A stretch of 64,000 bases of DNA, taken from positions 1 through 64,000 of the forward strand of contig CALIIC010000023.1 of assembly GCA_938020445.1 (NCBI GenBank). The letters run 5' to 3'. The first letter of the stretch is position 1. Each line of letters begins with the position of its first letter. Position numbers and translations under genes: made by a program. Origin of the DNA: an uncultured Flavobacteriaceae bacterium. GTDB lineage: Bacteria > Bacteroidota > Bacteroidia > Flavobacteriales > Flavobacteriaceae. Shown piece after piece: positions 55,626 through 64,000 of the stretch. Under the pieces are notes generated by a model. The model had not been told where the DNA came from, did no database searches, and was given only the letters and a program-made list of their open reading frames with translations.

Positions 55626-56898
55626 ATGAATTGAATAGCAACTTCCCTTGCATTAAGGCGTTTACTTCAGTCTTTACACCTGCAATAACCGCTTCATCTT
55701 CAGCATTCGTTAATACCCGATCTACCAAATCTACAATTGTGGCCATATCGGCTTCCTTTAGTCCCCGTGTTGTTATTGCGGGTGTTCCAAAACGGATACC
55801 GGATGTTACAAAAGGTGACTTATCATCAAAAGGAACCATGTTCTTATTCGCGGTAATATCAGCTTTTACCAGTGCCGCCTCTGCAGCTTTCCCAGAAATG
55901 TCCTTATTGCGCAAATCGATCAGCATCATGTGATTGTCGGTACCGCCAGAAATGATATGATACTCTTTCGCCACGAAAGCCGCAGCCATAGCAGCCGCAT
56001 TTTTCTTCACTTGTAACATATAATGTAAGAAATCATCGGAAAGTGCCTCTCCGAAAGCAATCGCTTTCGCTGCGATAATATGCTCCAAAGGCCCTCCTTG
56101 GTTCCCTGGAAAAACGGCCAGATTCAACAAGGCGGACATTTTGCGAAGATTCCCATTTTTAAGCTTGATACCAAAAGGATTATCAAAATCCTCCCCCATT
56201 AAGATGAGTCCGCCCCTTGGTCCTCTCAAGGTTTTGTGAGTGGTGGTCGTAACAATATGGCAATGTGGTATGGGATCGTTCAAAATTCCTTTCGCAATAA
56301 GACCGGCAGGGTGCGAAATATCGGCAAGCAACAAAGCACCTACACTATCTGCAATCTCGCGGAATCTTTTAAAATCCATATCACGGGAATAGGCCGATGC
56401 CCCCGCGATGATCATTTTTGGTTTTTCACGCGCAGCGATTTCCGCAATGGTATCATAATTCAATACACCTGTCTCCTCCTCTACCCCGTAAAAAACAGGA
56501 TTGTACAAACGTCCCGAAAAGTTCACAGGGGATCCATGTGTAAGATGACCGCCATGCGATAGATCAAACCCTAAAATAGTATCGCCCGGTTGCAAACAAG
56601 CATGGTATACCGAAGCATTCGCTTGAGACCCCGAATGTGGCTGCACATTGGCATAGGCCGCTCCGAATAACTCCTTGGCGCGATCGATGGCAATCTGCTC
56701 TACCTCGTCTACAATCTCACAACCTCCATAATACCTTTTTCCAGGATAGCCTTCGGCATATTTGTTCGTTAAAACAGATCCTGCCGCTTCCATTACTTGC
56801 GGACTCGTAAAGTTTTCAGAAGCAATAAGTTCTATACCATTTGTTTGGCGCTCCTCTTCGGCAGCTATAAGGTCAAAAATCAGATTGTCGCGTTGCAT
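55624..56898 (-). CDS. glyA: Serine hydroxymethyltransferase
   Basis: 424 residues from the ATG at 56898 ([18 protein letters not shown]); the frame extends to 56994 but those 32 residues span the promoter. PLP enzyme converting serine and THF to glycine and methylene-THF. Motifs: [41 protein letters not shown], the PLP-lysine loop [14 protein letters not shown] and FPGNQGGP. Divergent from fahA. Confidence 0.96.
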   Translation of the reverse strand: MQRDNLIFDLIAAEEERQTNGIELIASENFTSPQVMEAAGSVLTNKYAEGYPGKRYYGGCEIVDEVEQIAIDRAKELFGAAYANVQPHSGSQANASVYHACLQPGDTILGFDLSHGGHLTHGSPVNFSGRLYNPVFYGVEEETGVLNYDTIAEIAAREKPKMIIAGASAYSRDMDFKRFREIADSVGALLLADISHPAGLIAKGILNDPIPHCHIVTTTTHKTLRGPRGGLILMGEDFDNPFGIKLKNGNLRKMSALLNLAVFPGNQGGPLEHIIAAKAIAFGEALSDDFLHYMLQVKKNAAAMAAAFVAKEYHIISGGTDNHMMLIDLRNKDISGKAAEAALVKADITANKNMVPFDDKSPFVTSGIRFGTPAITTRGLKEADMATIVDLVDRVLTNAEDEAVIAGVKTEVNALMQGKLLFNS

Positions 56899-56924
56899 AT
56901 GCACTGTTTGTGTTAAATGAGTGG

Positions 56925-56932
56925 CAAAAATA
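56925..56932 (-). promoter_or_regulatory. -7 box of glyA
   Basis: TATTTTTG on the minus strand, an exact TAnnTTTG, 26 bases before the glyA ATG. It supports the shorter start. Confidence 0.5.
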
Positions 56933-56943
56933 CGAATTGGTAA

Positions 56944-56972
56944 TTGGTAATACTTATAAAATAATATATTTG
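56944..56972 (+). promoter_or_regulatory. Promoter of fahA
   Basis: TTG (56944-56946), 18 bases, TATATTTG (56965-56972): a full match to the Bacteroidota consensus, 37 bases before the fahA ATG. Confidence 0.68.
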
Positions 56973-57009
56973 ATATGAATTTTATCAAACACAAATTAAC
57001 AATTTACCT

Positions 57010-58296
57010 ATGCCTCAAAATACGAACGACCCACTTAAAAAAACGTGGCTGACAGTAGCCGAAAATTCCGATTTTCCGATTCAAAATATCCCATTCGGAG
57101 TTTTTCTGACACGGGACGATATCATAACCATAGGAACTCGAATAGGTGATACGGTCATTGACCTCGGCGCATTGCATCAACTGGGGTATTTTGAAGGCAT
57201 TCCGTTGACCGATGATATCTTTCTACAGGACACCTTAAACGATTTTATTTCCGACGGAAAGAAAACATGGCGTGCGGTTCGTAACCGGATCAGTGAGATT
57301 TTTGATAGCACCAATAGTGCCTTACAATCGCAGGAAGAGCATAGAAAAGTCGTCTTATTCGCCATAGACGAGGTTGAAATGCAACTCCCTGTGCAAATTG
57401 GCGACTATACCGATTTTTATTCTAGTAGGGAACATGCCACCAATGTAGGCACCATGTTTCGCGACCCCGATAAAGCCTTAATGCCGAACTGGCTACATAT
57501 TCCCGTAGGCTATCATGGAAGAAGCTCTACGATCATACCAAGTGGCACCCCCATACGACGACCCTATGGGCAAACGCTTCCCAAAGGAGCCGATTCTCCA
57601 GTTTTTGGTCCTTCGAAACGAGTAGATTTTGAGCTAGAAATGGCATTCATCACCACCGATGCCAACGCACTCGGGGAGCCCGTATCAATTTCAGAGGCGG
57701 AAGAGTACATTTTTGGAATGGTCGTCTTTAACGATTGGAGCGCCCGTGACATCCAAAAATGGGAATATGTTCCCTTAGGGCCATTTTTGGCTAAAAATTT
57801 TGCTTCCAGTATTTCCCCGTGGATTGTTACCATGGACGCACTCGAACCATTTCGTGTTGCCAGTCCGGCGCAAGAGCCTGCACCGCTTCCATACCTTCAA
57901 TTAGATGGCGACCATAGTTTTGATATCCACCTAGAAGTTGCATTGACTCCAGAAAATTCGCCTACCACCATCCTCAGTAAATCAAACTTCAAATACATGT
58001 ATTGGACCATGGCACAACAACTTGCGCACCACACTGTAAATGGTTGTAAAGTGAATAGCGGCGACCTAATGGGCAGCGGAACCATCTCTGGACCCACACC
58101 CGATTCCTACGGGTCTATGCTCGAATTGGCCTGGCAGGGAACTAAACCATTAAAACTTGAAGGAGGGGAAGAAAGAACTTTTATTGAAGACAATGACACG
58201 GTTAGCATGACCGGTTATTGCGAAAAAGACGGGTTGCGTATTGGTTTTGGGGAGGTACGTACTAAATTACTACCCGCGTTTAACCCGAAAGAATAG
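57010..58296 (+). CDS. fahA: Fumarylacetoacetase
   Basis: 428 residues, full length. N-terminal SH3-like domain (about 1-120) and catalytic FAH domain. Seen: DYTDFYSSREHATNVG (metal ligand Asp and catalytic His), GYHGRSSTIIPSGTPIRRP, FELEMAF and FNDWSARDIQKWEYVPLGPF. Splits fumarylacetoacetate to fumarate and acetoacetate, the last step of tyrosine degradation; the other pathway genes are not in view. Confidence 0.95.
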   Translation: MPQNTNDPLKKTWLTVAENSDFPIQNIPFGVFLTRDDIITIGTRIGDTVIDLGALHQLGYFEGIPLTDDIFLQDTLNDFISDGKKTWRAVRNRISEIFDSTNSALQSQEEHRKVVLFAIDEVEMQLPVQIGDYTDFYSSREHATNVGTMFRDPDKALMPNWLHIPVGYHGRSSTIIPSGTPIRRPYGQTLPKGADSPVFGPSKRVDFELEMAFITTDANALGEPVSISEAEEYIFGMVVFNDWSARDIQKWEYVPLGPFLAKNFASSISPWIVTMDALEPFRVASPAQEPAPLPYLQLDGDHSFDIHLEVALTPENSPTTILSKSNFKYMYWTMAQQLAHHTVNGCKVNSGDLMGSGTISGPTPDSYGSMLELAWQGTKPLKLEGGEERTFIEDNDTVSMTGYCEKDGLRIGFGEVRTKLLPAFNPKE

Positions 58297-58412
58297 TGTA
58301 AATAGGGTTTTTTGACGGTATAATACGATACTTAATCGTTTTACGTTGTATACAAACATCATTTTGGCACGGCTGTTGAAATTGGGTGTTACTAATTGTA
58401 AAAACAATCGTC

Positions 58413-59600
58413 ATGAAAAAACTACTACTTACAGGAATAAGCGCTTTGTTCTTACTAGCGTGCGGAGGTGTCAAAAAGACGCAGGAAGCATTGAATACGG
58501 GGAATTATGGAAGTGCTATCAATAAATCGCTTTCCAACCTTGCCGATAATAAGACCAAGAAAGGGCATCAACCCTATATCTTGTTATTGGAGGAGGCGTA
58601 CCAAAAAAATACGGAACGTGCGTTACAGCAGATCGCTTTCTTGGAAAAAGAAGAAAACCCAGCAAATTATGAAGCGATTTATACTACCTACAATAGCTTA
58701 CATACCATTCAAGAGCGTATTAAACCATTGCTACCCCTATACATCACAGCGGAAAGTCGTGAAGCAAGGTTTTCATTCAAAAATTACCAAAATCAGTTGC
58801 TCGATGCAAAAGACCAGTTTTCGGAATACTTGTACGACAACGCCTCTGATTTGATGGAAAATGCCAATAACAAAGGTGATTTTAGGAAAGCCTATGATGA
58901 TTTCACATATTTAGATGAACTGAATCCGGGTTTTGAGGATACCAGAAACAAAATAGAAGAAGCATACTCAAAAGGCTTGGATTATGTAAAAGTGGGTATG
59001 GTAAACCAAACACAACAGATTATTCCAGGGCGTTTGCAAGAAGAGTTATTAAATTTTAATACGTATGGTTTAAACGAACACTGGACACGGTATCACACCA
59101 ACCCTTTACCAAATATTAACTATGACTATACCATGCAAGTTGCTTTTCGTGAAATCAATATTTCGCCAGAACAGGTAAATGAGAAACAAATCATTAAAGA
59201 AAAGCAGATAAAAGATGGGTATCGTTATGCCACCGACCAAAATGGCAATGTGGTAAAAGATAGCCTTGGCAACAAAATTAAAATAGATAAGTTTAAAACG
59301 GTTCGTTGTGATTTTTATCAGTTCACACAGTTTAAAACCGCACAAGTGGCAGGTTTGGTAAGCTTTACAGATCTTAAAACCAAGCAGGAAATCAACTCAT
59401 ACCCACTTGCAAGCGAGTTCGTATTTGAACATATCTATGCAAATTACGATGGTGACAAGCGTGCATTGGACAACGACTTGGTAGCCTTGCTAAGATTGGC
59501 AGCCGTGCCTTTTCCAAGTAATGAACAAATGGTCTATGACGCGGGAGAAGATTTAAAGGCCCGTTTAAAGGGCATCATCACCCGACAACGATTTAATTAA
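58413..59600 (+). CDS. Hypothetical lipoprotein with helical repeats
   Basis: 395 residues from the ATG at 58413, which gives a clean type II signal (MKKLLLTGISALFLLACGG). The first half is helical and repeat-like (ALNTGNYGSAINKSLSNLAD, NNKGDFRKAYDDFTYLDELN), then a beta-rich part (about 220-330) and a helical end. No catalytic motif. Resembles Bacteroidota outer-membrane-linked TPR lipoproteins in layout. Followed by a strong terminator. Confidence 0.72.
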   Translation: MKKLLLTGISALFLLACGGVKKTQEALNTGNYGSAINKSLSNLADNKTKKGHQPYILLLEEAYQKNTERALQQIAFLEKEENPANYEAIYTTYNSLHTIQERIKPLLPLYITAESREARFSFKNYQNQLLDAKDQFSEYLYDNASDLMENANNKGDFRKAYDDFTYLDELNPGFEDTRNKIEEAYSKGLDYVKVGMVNQTQQIIPGRLQEELLNFNTYGLNEHWTRYHTNPLPNINYDYTMQVAFREINISPEQVNEKQIIKEKQIKDGYRYATDQNGNVVKDSLGNKIKIDKFKTVRCDFYQFTQFKTAQVAGLVSFTDLKTKQEINSYPLASEFVFEHIYANYDGDKRALDNDLVALLRLAAVPFPSNEQMVYDAGEDLKARLKGIITRQRFN

Positions 59601-59624
59601 AAAAGGAGCCTCTGGGCTCCTTTT
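59601..59624. terminator. Bidirectional terminator between the 58413 gene and ytxJ
   Basis: Arms AAAAGGAGCC (59601-59610) and GGCTCCTTTT (59615-59624), 4-base loop; A and T flanks suit both strands. Confidence 0.88.
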
Positions 59625-59626
59625 CC

Positions 59627-60022
59627 CTATACGTATTTTTGCAAGTCTATTTCAGCAATACTCCCGTGGGACGCATGTGTGACAACCTCCCTGTTTCGTA
59701 TAACCAATAGCTGCGGCGATTGGTGCATCACCTGAAAATGGTATCCCACTTCATTCGAAACCTCCCTATAAGCATGTAAGTCGAGGTAATACAGGTCTGC
59801 TTGGTTTTCGTTTAGGTCATAACTACTATTAAACATATTCATCACCATACGGCTTATACCGCAGCTGGTAGAGTGCTTAAAAATAACTTGGGTCTTCGCG
59901 CTTGAATTTTGTTCTATTCCCTTTAATTGATCCAAAGAAGTGAGTGGTATCCATGGAACCACTTTTTTCTCTCTTTTCTCTTCCTGGTTACTTCCTCCAA
60001 ACAAATTTCCAAATACTCCCAT
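59627..60022 (-). CDS. ytxJ: YtxJ, bacillithiol-system monothiol bacilliredoxin-like
   Basis: 131 residues, thioredoxin-like fold. FKHSTSCGISRMVMN is the YtxJ active site with one Cys; the cis-Pro region is QSPQLLVIRN. The family is linked to bacillithiol, acting on mixed disulfides. This implies that the organism makes bacillithiol, although no bsh gene is in the window. Single gene, divergent from clpB. Confidence 0.87.
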   Translation of the reverse strand: MGVFGNLFGGSNQEEKREKKVVPWIPLTSLDQLKGIEQNSSAKTQVIFKHSTSCGISRMVMNMFNSSYDLNENQADLYYLDLHAYREVSNEVGYHFQVMHQSPQLLVIRNREVVTHASHGSIAEIDLQKYV

Positions 60023-60137
60023 CGTTCTTCTATTCTATTATAATATCCTTACCCGTTATATGACTACTTTCTAGTAGGTCGTAGAACTCAATAATACTTA
60101 CAAACTGTCGAAATGTCTTGATAATTGGGGGTTTAGA

Positions 60138-60188
60138 TGCCATTTTGTCAATGTTAGTGCATTGGTAAGGTTGTTGATTTCTACCAAT
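60138..60188 (+). promoter_or_regulatory. clpB upstream region: heat-shock-like palindrome and inverted repeat
   Basis: TGCCA-TTT-TGTCA (60138-60150) matches the dnaK element at 25995-26007, at nearly the same distance (73 versus 77 bases) from the start codon. A second inverted repeat ATTGGTA (60161-60167) / TACCAAT (60182-60188) follows. Confidence 0.5.
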
Positions 60189-60222
60189 CAAAAATAGACA
60201 ATAACAGTAAAAAATATAGATT

Positions 60223-62823
60223 ATGACCAATCATAATTACACAATAAAATCACAGGAAGCGTTGCAGTTATCCCAACAAATTGCCCAAGGCATGGGACAT
60301 CAGCAAATAGAGAACGAGCATTTGTTCAAAGCCATTTTGGAAGTAGATGAAAATGTAGTTCCCTTTATTCTAAAAAAATTGAACGTAAGCGTATCGATGT
60401 TATCCCAGATTTTGGACAAAGAACTTGAGCGCTTTCCAAAAGTTTCGGGCGGTGATTTGCAATTTTCAAACGCAAGTGGCAGGAGCGTAAATTCTGCGAA
60501 TATACTTGCTAAAGATATGGGTGACGAGTTTGTCTCTATCGAGCATTTGTTGCTGGCTATTTTTAAATCGAAAAGCAAGATTGCCCAAATATTAAAAGAT
60601 CAAGGAGTTACAGAAAAAGACCTTAAAACAGCAATTGAAGAATTGAGAAAAGGAGGCAAAGTAACATCACAGAGTGCAGAAGAAACCTATAACTCTTTGG
60701 AGAAATATGCAAAAAACTTAAATGAGCTGGCCGATAACGGCAAACTAGACCCTGTAATCGGAAGAGATGAGGAAATTCGTCGAATTCTTCAAATCTTATC
60801 TCGAAGAACCAAGAACAACCCCATGTTGGTGGGAGAACCAGGAGTTGGGAAAACGGCTATTGCCGAAGGCCTGGCGCATCGCATAGTGCAGGGGGATATT
60901 CCGGAAAACTTAAAAGACAAAAGTATTTATTCACTTGATATGGGCGCACTGATCGCAGGGGCCAAATATAAAGGGGAGTTTGAAGAACGTTTAAAAGCGG
61001 TCATAAAAGAAGTGGTTTCTTCTGATGGCAACATTGTATTGTTCATTGATGAAATTCATACATTGGTAGGAGCCGGTGGCGGACAAGGCGCCATGGATGC
61101 GGCCAATATTTTAAAACCCGCTCTGGCAAGGGGCGAACTACGAGCTATCGGAGCTACCACCTTGGACGAATACCAAAAGTATTTTGAAAAAGACAAGGCA
61201 TTGGAACGAAGATTTCAAAAAGTAATCGTTGATGAACCCGATACTGAAAGTGCTATTTCCATTCTAAGGGGAATCAAGGAAAAATACGAGGCCCATCATA
61301 AAGTGCGAATTAAAGATGAAGCGGTAATTGCTGCAGTAGAGCTCTCTCAGCGCTATATTACAAATCGTTTTTTACCCGATAAGGCAATCGACCTAATGGA
61401 CGAAGCGGCTTCTAAACTTCGAATGGAAATCAACTCGAAACCCGAGGAGTTGGACGCATTGGATCGTAAGATAATGCAATTGGAAATTGAAATTGAAGCT
61501 ATTAAACGGGAAGAAGATCATGCCAAATTGAAAATACTCAATGTAGATCTGGCGAACATTAAAGAAGAACGGAACCAGATTTTTGCACAGTGGGAAAGTG
61601 AGAAGAATGTGGTAGATGCAATTCAAAAGACCAAACACGATATCGAAAACTATAAGTTGGAAGCAGAACGTGCAGAACGGGAGGGTGATTATGGTAAGGT
61701 TGCGGAACTTCGGTATGGAAAGACCAAGGAGGCTCAGGAAAAGTTAGAAACCCTTCAAATTGAACTGGAAGCACAGCAAAAAAATGGCGTGTTAATCAAG
61801 GAAGAAGTAACCAATGAGGACATTGCGGAAGTAGTGGCCAAATGGACAGGAATTCCTATTACCAAGATGTTGCAAAGCGAACGGGAGAAATTATTGCAAC
61901 TCGAGACGGTCTTACATAAAAGAGTGGTAGGACAGGAAGAGGCCATTGAAGCGGTTTCCGATGCTATTCGAAGAAGCCGGGCCGGACTTCAAGATGCGCG
62001 ACGACCTATCGGATCCTTTTTGTTTCTAGGTACTACCGGGGTGGGAAAAACGGAACTTGCAAAAACCTTGGCCAGTTACCTGTTCGATGACGAGAATGCC
62101 CTTACCCGTATCGACATGAGCGAATACCCAGAAAGCCATTCCGTTAGCAGATTGGTAGGAGCACCTCCGGGGTACGTTGGTTATGATGAAGGCGGACAAT
62201 TGACCGAAGCCGTGCGACGTAGACCCTACTCGGTCATTCTGTTGGATGAAATTGAAAAAGCGCATCCCGATACTTTTAATGTACTGTTGCAAGTGTTGGA
62301 TGAGGGGAGATTGACCGACAACAAAGGGCGGGTCGCCGATTTTAAGAATGCAATCATCATAATGACCAGTAATATGGGCAGTCATATTATTCAGGAGAAA
62401 TTCGAGGACAGCAAAGATGTGCATAGTGCTACGGAGACTGCAAAGGTAGAAGTATTGGGTTTACTCCGAAAATCAATACGGCCAGAATTTTTAAACAGAA
62501 TAGATGATATCATTATGTTTACGCCTTTGAACAAAGCGGCAATCGCGCAAATTGTTTCGCTACAGCTAACAATGCTGAAGAAGTTACTTAGCAAACAGCA
62601 CATTACCATAGATGCAACCGAAGAAGCTGTTCAATATCTTGCGAAAAAGGGATATGACCCTCAATACGGCGCAAGACCGATCAAAAGAATTATCCAAAAG
62701 GAAGTATTGAATAGGCTGTCAAAGGAATTGCTAAAAGGAACCATAACAACAGATAGTCTTTTACTAATAGATTCGTTTGACGATACCCTTGTATTTAGAA
62801 ATGAAAACGAGCTGGTAAAGTAA
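60223..62823 (+). CDS. clpB: ATP-dependent disaggregase ClpB
   Basis: 866 residues. Clp N-domain (about 1-145), AAA1 with GEPGVGKT (about 204) and [12 protein letters not shown], the long coiled middle domain (about 400-525) that marks ClpB, AAA2 with [14 protein letters not shown] (about 604) and [11 protein letters not shown], and the C-terminal D2-small domain. Hexameric disaggregase that works with DnaK. No ClpP-binding IGF loop was seen. Preceded by the palindrome shared with dnaK and closed by a terminator. Confidence 0.97.
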   Translation: MTNHNYTIKSQEALQLSQQIAQGMGHQQIENEHLFKAILEVDENVVPFILKKLNVSVSMLSQILDKELERFPKVSGGDLQFSNASGRSVNSANILAKDMGDEFVSIEHLLLAIFKSKSKIAQILKDQGVTEKDLKTAIEELRKGGKVTSQSAEETYNSLEKYAKNLNELADNGKLDPVIGRDEEIRRILQILSRRTKNNPMLVGEPGVGKTAIAEGLAHRIVQGDIPENLKDKSIYSLDMGALIAGAKYKGEFEERLKAVIKEVVSSDGNIVLFIDEIHTLVGAGGGQGAMDAANILKPALARGELRAIGATTLDEYQKYFEKDKALERRFQKVIVDEPDTESAISILRGIKEKYEAHHKVRIKDEAVIAAVELSQRYITNRFLPDKAIDLMDEAASKLRMEINSKPEELDALDRKIMQLEIEIEAIKREEDHAKLKILNVDLANIKEERNQIFAQWESEKNVVDAIQKTKHDIENYKLEAERAEREGDYGKVAELRYGKTKEAQEKLETLQIELEAQQKNGVLIKEEVTNEDIAEVVAKWTGIPITKMLQSEREKLLQLETVLHKRVVGQEEAIEAVSDAIRRSRAGLQDARRPIGSFLFLGTTGVGKTELAKTLASYLFDDENALTRIDMSEYPESHSVSRLVGAPPGYVGYDEGGQLTEAVRRRPYSVILLDEIEKAHPDTFNVLLQVLDEGRLTDNKGRVADFKNAIIIMTSNMGSHIIQEKFEDSKDVHSATETAKVEVLGLLRKSIRPEFLNRIDDIIMFTPLNKAAIAQIVSLQLTMLKKLLSKQHITIDATEEAVQYLAKKGYDPQYGARPIKRIIQKEVLNRLSKELLKGTITTDSLLLIDSFDDTLVFRNENELVK

Positions 62824-62854
62824 CAAGCTGACATAAAACAGTGTACAAGTTATA

Positions 62855-62887
62855 AAAAAGAGCGGTAGAAATAATCGCTCTTTTTTT
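62855..62887 (+). terminator. Terminator after clpB
   Basis: Arms AAAAAGAGCG (62855-62864) and CGCTCTTTTT (62876-62885), 11-base loop, followed by further T. Confidence 0.88.
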
Positions 62888-62895
62888 GCATGTGC

Positions 62896-62915
62896 TATAT
62901 ACCATACAGTATATA
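62896..62915. promoter_or_regulatory. Operator of the TetR gene at 62948
   Basis: Perfect inverted repeat TATATAC-N6-GTATATA, 32 bases before the TetR ATG. TATCTTCG (62932-62939) is a near match to the -7 box, so the operator sits where the -33 contacts would be, as in an autorepressed gene. Confidence 0.6.
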
Positions 62916-62947
62916 ATTTTTCTATCTTCGTAGGAAAATGCGCCTAT

Positions 62948-63541
62948 ATGTCTACCAAAGCAGAAAGAACCACCGCCTTTATTATAGAAACCGTTGCACC
63001 TGTATTTAATAAACATGGCTATGTTGGCACCAGTATGAGCGATCTTACTCAGGCAACATCTTTAACCAAAGGGGCACTTTATGGAAATTTCGAAAACAAA
63101 GAAGCGTTGGCATTGGCTGCCTTTGAATACAATAGCAATCGTCTCTTAACGGCTATTGAGGAGCAATTATCGGGTACTGGTACTGCCTTAGACCGCATTT
63201 TTCGTCTTACCGATTTTTATCGGAATTATGGTGAGTTCACAGACGCAATGGGAGGCTGCCCCGTATTGAATGTGGGAGTAGACGCAAACCACAATAACAA
63301 AATGTTGAGTGCCGCAAGTAAAGAGACCATTAAAACTATTGAAGGTAAAATAGCATTGGTACTAGAAAACGGAGTAAACAATAGAGAACTTCGTTTACCG
63401 GTTACTCCATTACAGTTTGCCAAGCAACTGTATACGATGCTGCAAGGTGCCGTAGCAATGTCTACAATGACAGAAGACCGAAAGTACCTCCTAAATACAG
63501 TTGCTTACTTAGAACAATTGGTAAAGAAAGAACTAAAGTAG
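62948..63541 (+). CDS. TetR/AcrR-family transcriptional regulator
   Basis: 197 residues. The N-terminal HTH is clear (about 8-55: VFNKHGYVGTSMSDLTQ, TKGALYGNFENKEAL). C-terminal domain with GGCPVLNVGVDANHNN is of the TetR_C_33/YxaF-like group often controlling efflux or oxidoreductase genes. Its target is probably outside the window; it likely also represses itself through the palindrome at 62896. Confidence 0.88.
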   Translation: MSTKAERTTAFIIETVAPVFNKHGYVGTSMSDLTQATSLTKGALYGNFENKEALALAAFEYNSNRLLTAIEEQLSGTGTALDRIFRLTDFYRNYGEFTDAMGGCPVLNVGVDANHNNKMLSAASKETIKTIEGKIALVLENGVNNRELRLPVTPLQFAKQLYTMLQGAVAMSTMTEDRKYLLNTVAYLEQLVKKELK

Positions 63542-63579
63542 TTAGTTCGAAAAGACACTATCCCAAGGATGCGATAGTA

Positions 63580-64000
63580 CTACTCCCCTACCACCCTAAA
63601 AATCCATGTTTTATCAGGGTATCGCCCTCCGAACTTACTGTCCCTAGCTTTCCGGGCCTCGCTCATGGTATTATAGCGTTTTAAATAAACGTAGTTATAC
63701 TTGTTTAGATTCCTTAAGAACGATTTCGGGTCTAGTCCCTTACGTTGAAGATCCTTCATAAAAGCATCATAGTATTTCTTCGTACCAAAAACGTTTGCAA
63801 TTAGGTAGAAACCTGGTTGCAACCCATCTTCGGTCGCTACTTCCTCATACTTTTCATTTGCGGCGACGGTTACCTTTTCATTTTCCACAACTTCAGGCGC
63901 TATCTTTTCAGTTAAAGCCTTTGCTCTATCCAATGAATCCCTTCTGCGTTTGAGCGATGCCAGTTTCTCCCGTTCTTTCGACCTATTGATCGAATCGATT
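63580..64000 (-). CDS. Partial protein with C-terminal SPOR-like domain (N-terminus beyond window)
   Basis: The frame stays open to the right edge, so at least 139 residues belong to a longer protein. A charged coiled stretch (KEREKLASLKRRRDSLDRA) leads into a SPOR-like domain (about the last 80 residues: GFYLIANVFGTKKYYDAFMK, YNYVYLKRYNTMSEARKARD). In Flavobacteriaceae such tails occur on large envelope proteins, including some near type IX secretion or gliding genes; which one cannot be told here. A TTG at 63933 is an internal codon, not the start. Confidence 0.72.
   Translation of the reverse strand, partial: IDSINRSKEREKLASLKRRRDSLDRAKALTEKIAPEVVENEKVTVAANEKYEEVATEDGLQPGFYLIANVFGTKKYYDAFMKDLQRKGLDPKSFLRNLNKYNYVYLKRYNTMSEARKARDSKFGGRYPDKTWIFRVVGE

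Noticed and set aside
56899-56994. 32-residue N-terminal extension of GlyA
   Set aside because: It spans the exact -7 box at 56925-56932, and the family start fits the ATG at 56898.
1-64000. CRISPR array, insertion sequence, prophage or restriction system
   Set aside because: No regularly spaced repeats, transposase or integrase motifs or methyltransferase motifs were seen anywhere in the window.

Overview
The window looks like the chromosome of a marine member of the Flavobacteriaceae (Bacteroidota). The signs are low GC and very A-rich intergenic DNA, promoters of the TTG-N18-20-TAnnTTTG type, a complete flavobacterial-style menaquinone cluster, DUF4252, DUF2853 and YtxJ proteins, SPOR and TPR proteins, many SpII lipoproteins, and an SRP RNA of the Bacteroidota type. 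No transposase, integrase, CRISPR array, tRNA or rRNA was found. This is core-like chromosome with a few lineage-specific islands.

Layout. 1-3.2 kb: a tandem pair of paralogous secreted proteins in which a carboxypeptidase-regulatory domain and a TonB plug are joined to TPRs without a beta-barrel. 3.4-5.6 kb: an M24 peptidase and an SGNH-type lipoprotein. 5.6-19.3 kb: the menaquinone region on the minus strand (menI, menF, menD, DUF2853, an S1/CvfB-like protein, a SPOR protein, menA, a LytTR response regulator, a HisKA_2-type kinase, menC, a CPBP protease, menE). An SDR gene faces the other way, and menB is missing. 19.3-22.9 kb: a TetR-led, translationally coupled operon of three alpha/beta hydrolases and a transglutaminase-like protein, with a palindromic operator at the promoter. 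23-26 kb: a hypothetical protein and dnaK. 26-33 kb: a VOC protein, a DUF1080 protein, panB, lspA, an RluA-type pseudouridine synthase, DUF4252, an EamA exporter and a large uncharacterised protein.

33.4-45.4 kb: leuA-leuB (with an 18-codon upstream ORF running into the leuA start), a TlpA-like lipoprotein, pheT, a fasciclin protein, membrane and lipoprotein unknowns, a YbiT-type ABC-F protein with a degenerate second Walker A, and a thioredoxin-fold lipoprotein that has lost its cysteines. 45.5-50.6 kb: transaldolase, SDR, SRP RNA, glutaminyl cyclase, thioesterase and a beta-helix lipoprotein. 50.8-55.6 kb: a compact signalling island containing a LytTR regulator with a pseudo-receiver, a 53-residue lipoprotein missed by length cut-offs, a TPR HisKA_3-type kinase, a NarL-like regulator and an unknown protein. 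Three of its transcription units share an upstream ACC(A)TAGTTT element. 55.6-64 kb: glyA, fahA, a lipoprotein, ytxJ, clpB, a TetR regulator and a partial SPOR-like protein.

How the parts work together. The men genes make menaquinone for respiration. leuAB and panB share the 2-ketoisovalerate branch point. dnaK and clpB, 34 kb apart, each carry the same short palindrome (TGMCA-N3-TGTCA) 73-77 bases upstream of the start, which suggests a common heat-shock control. The signalling island at 50.8-55.6 kb, with its shared promoter element, is the best candidate here for an undescribed system.
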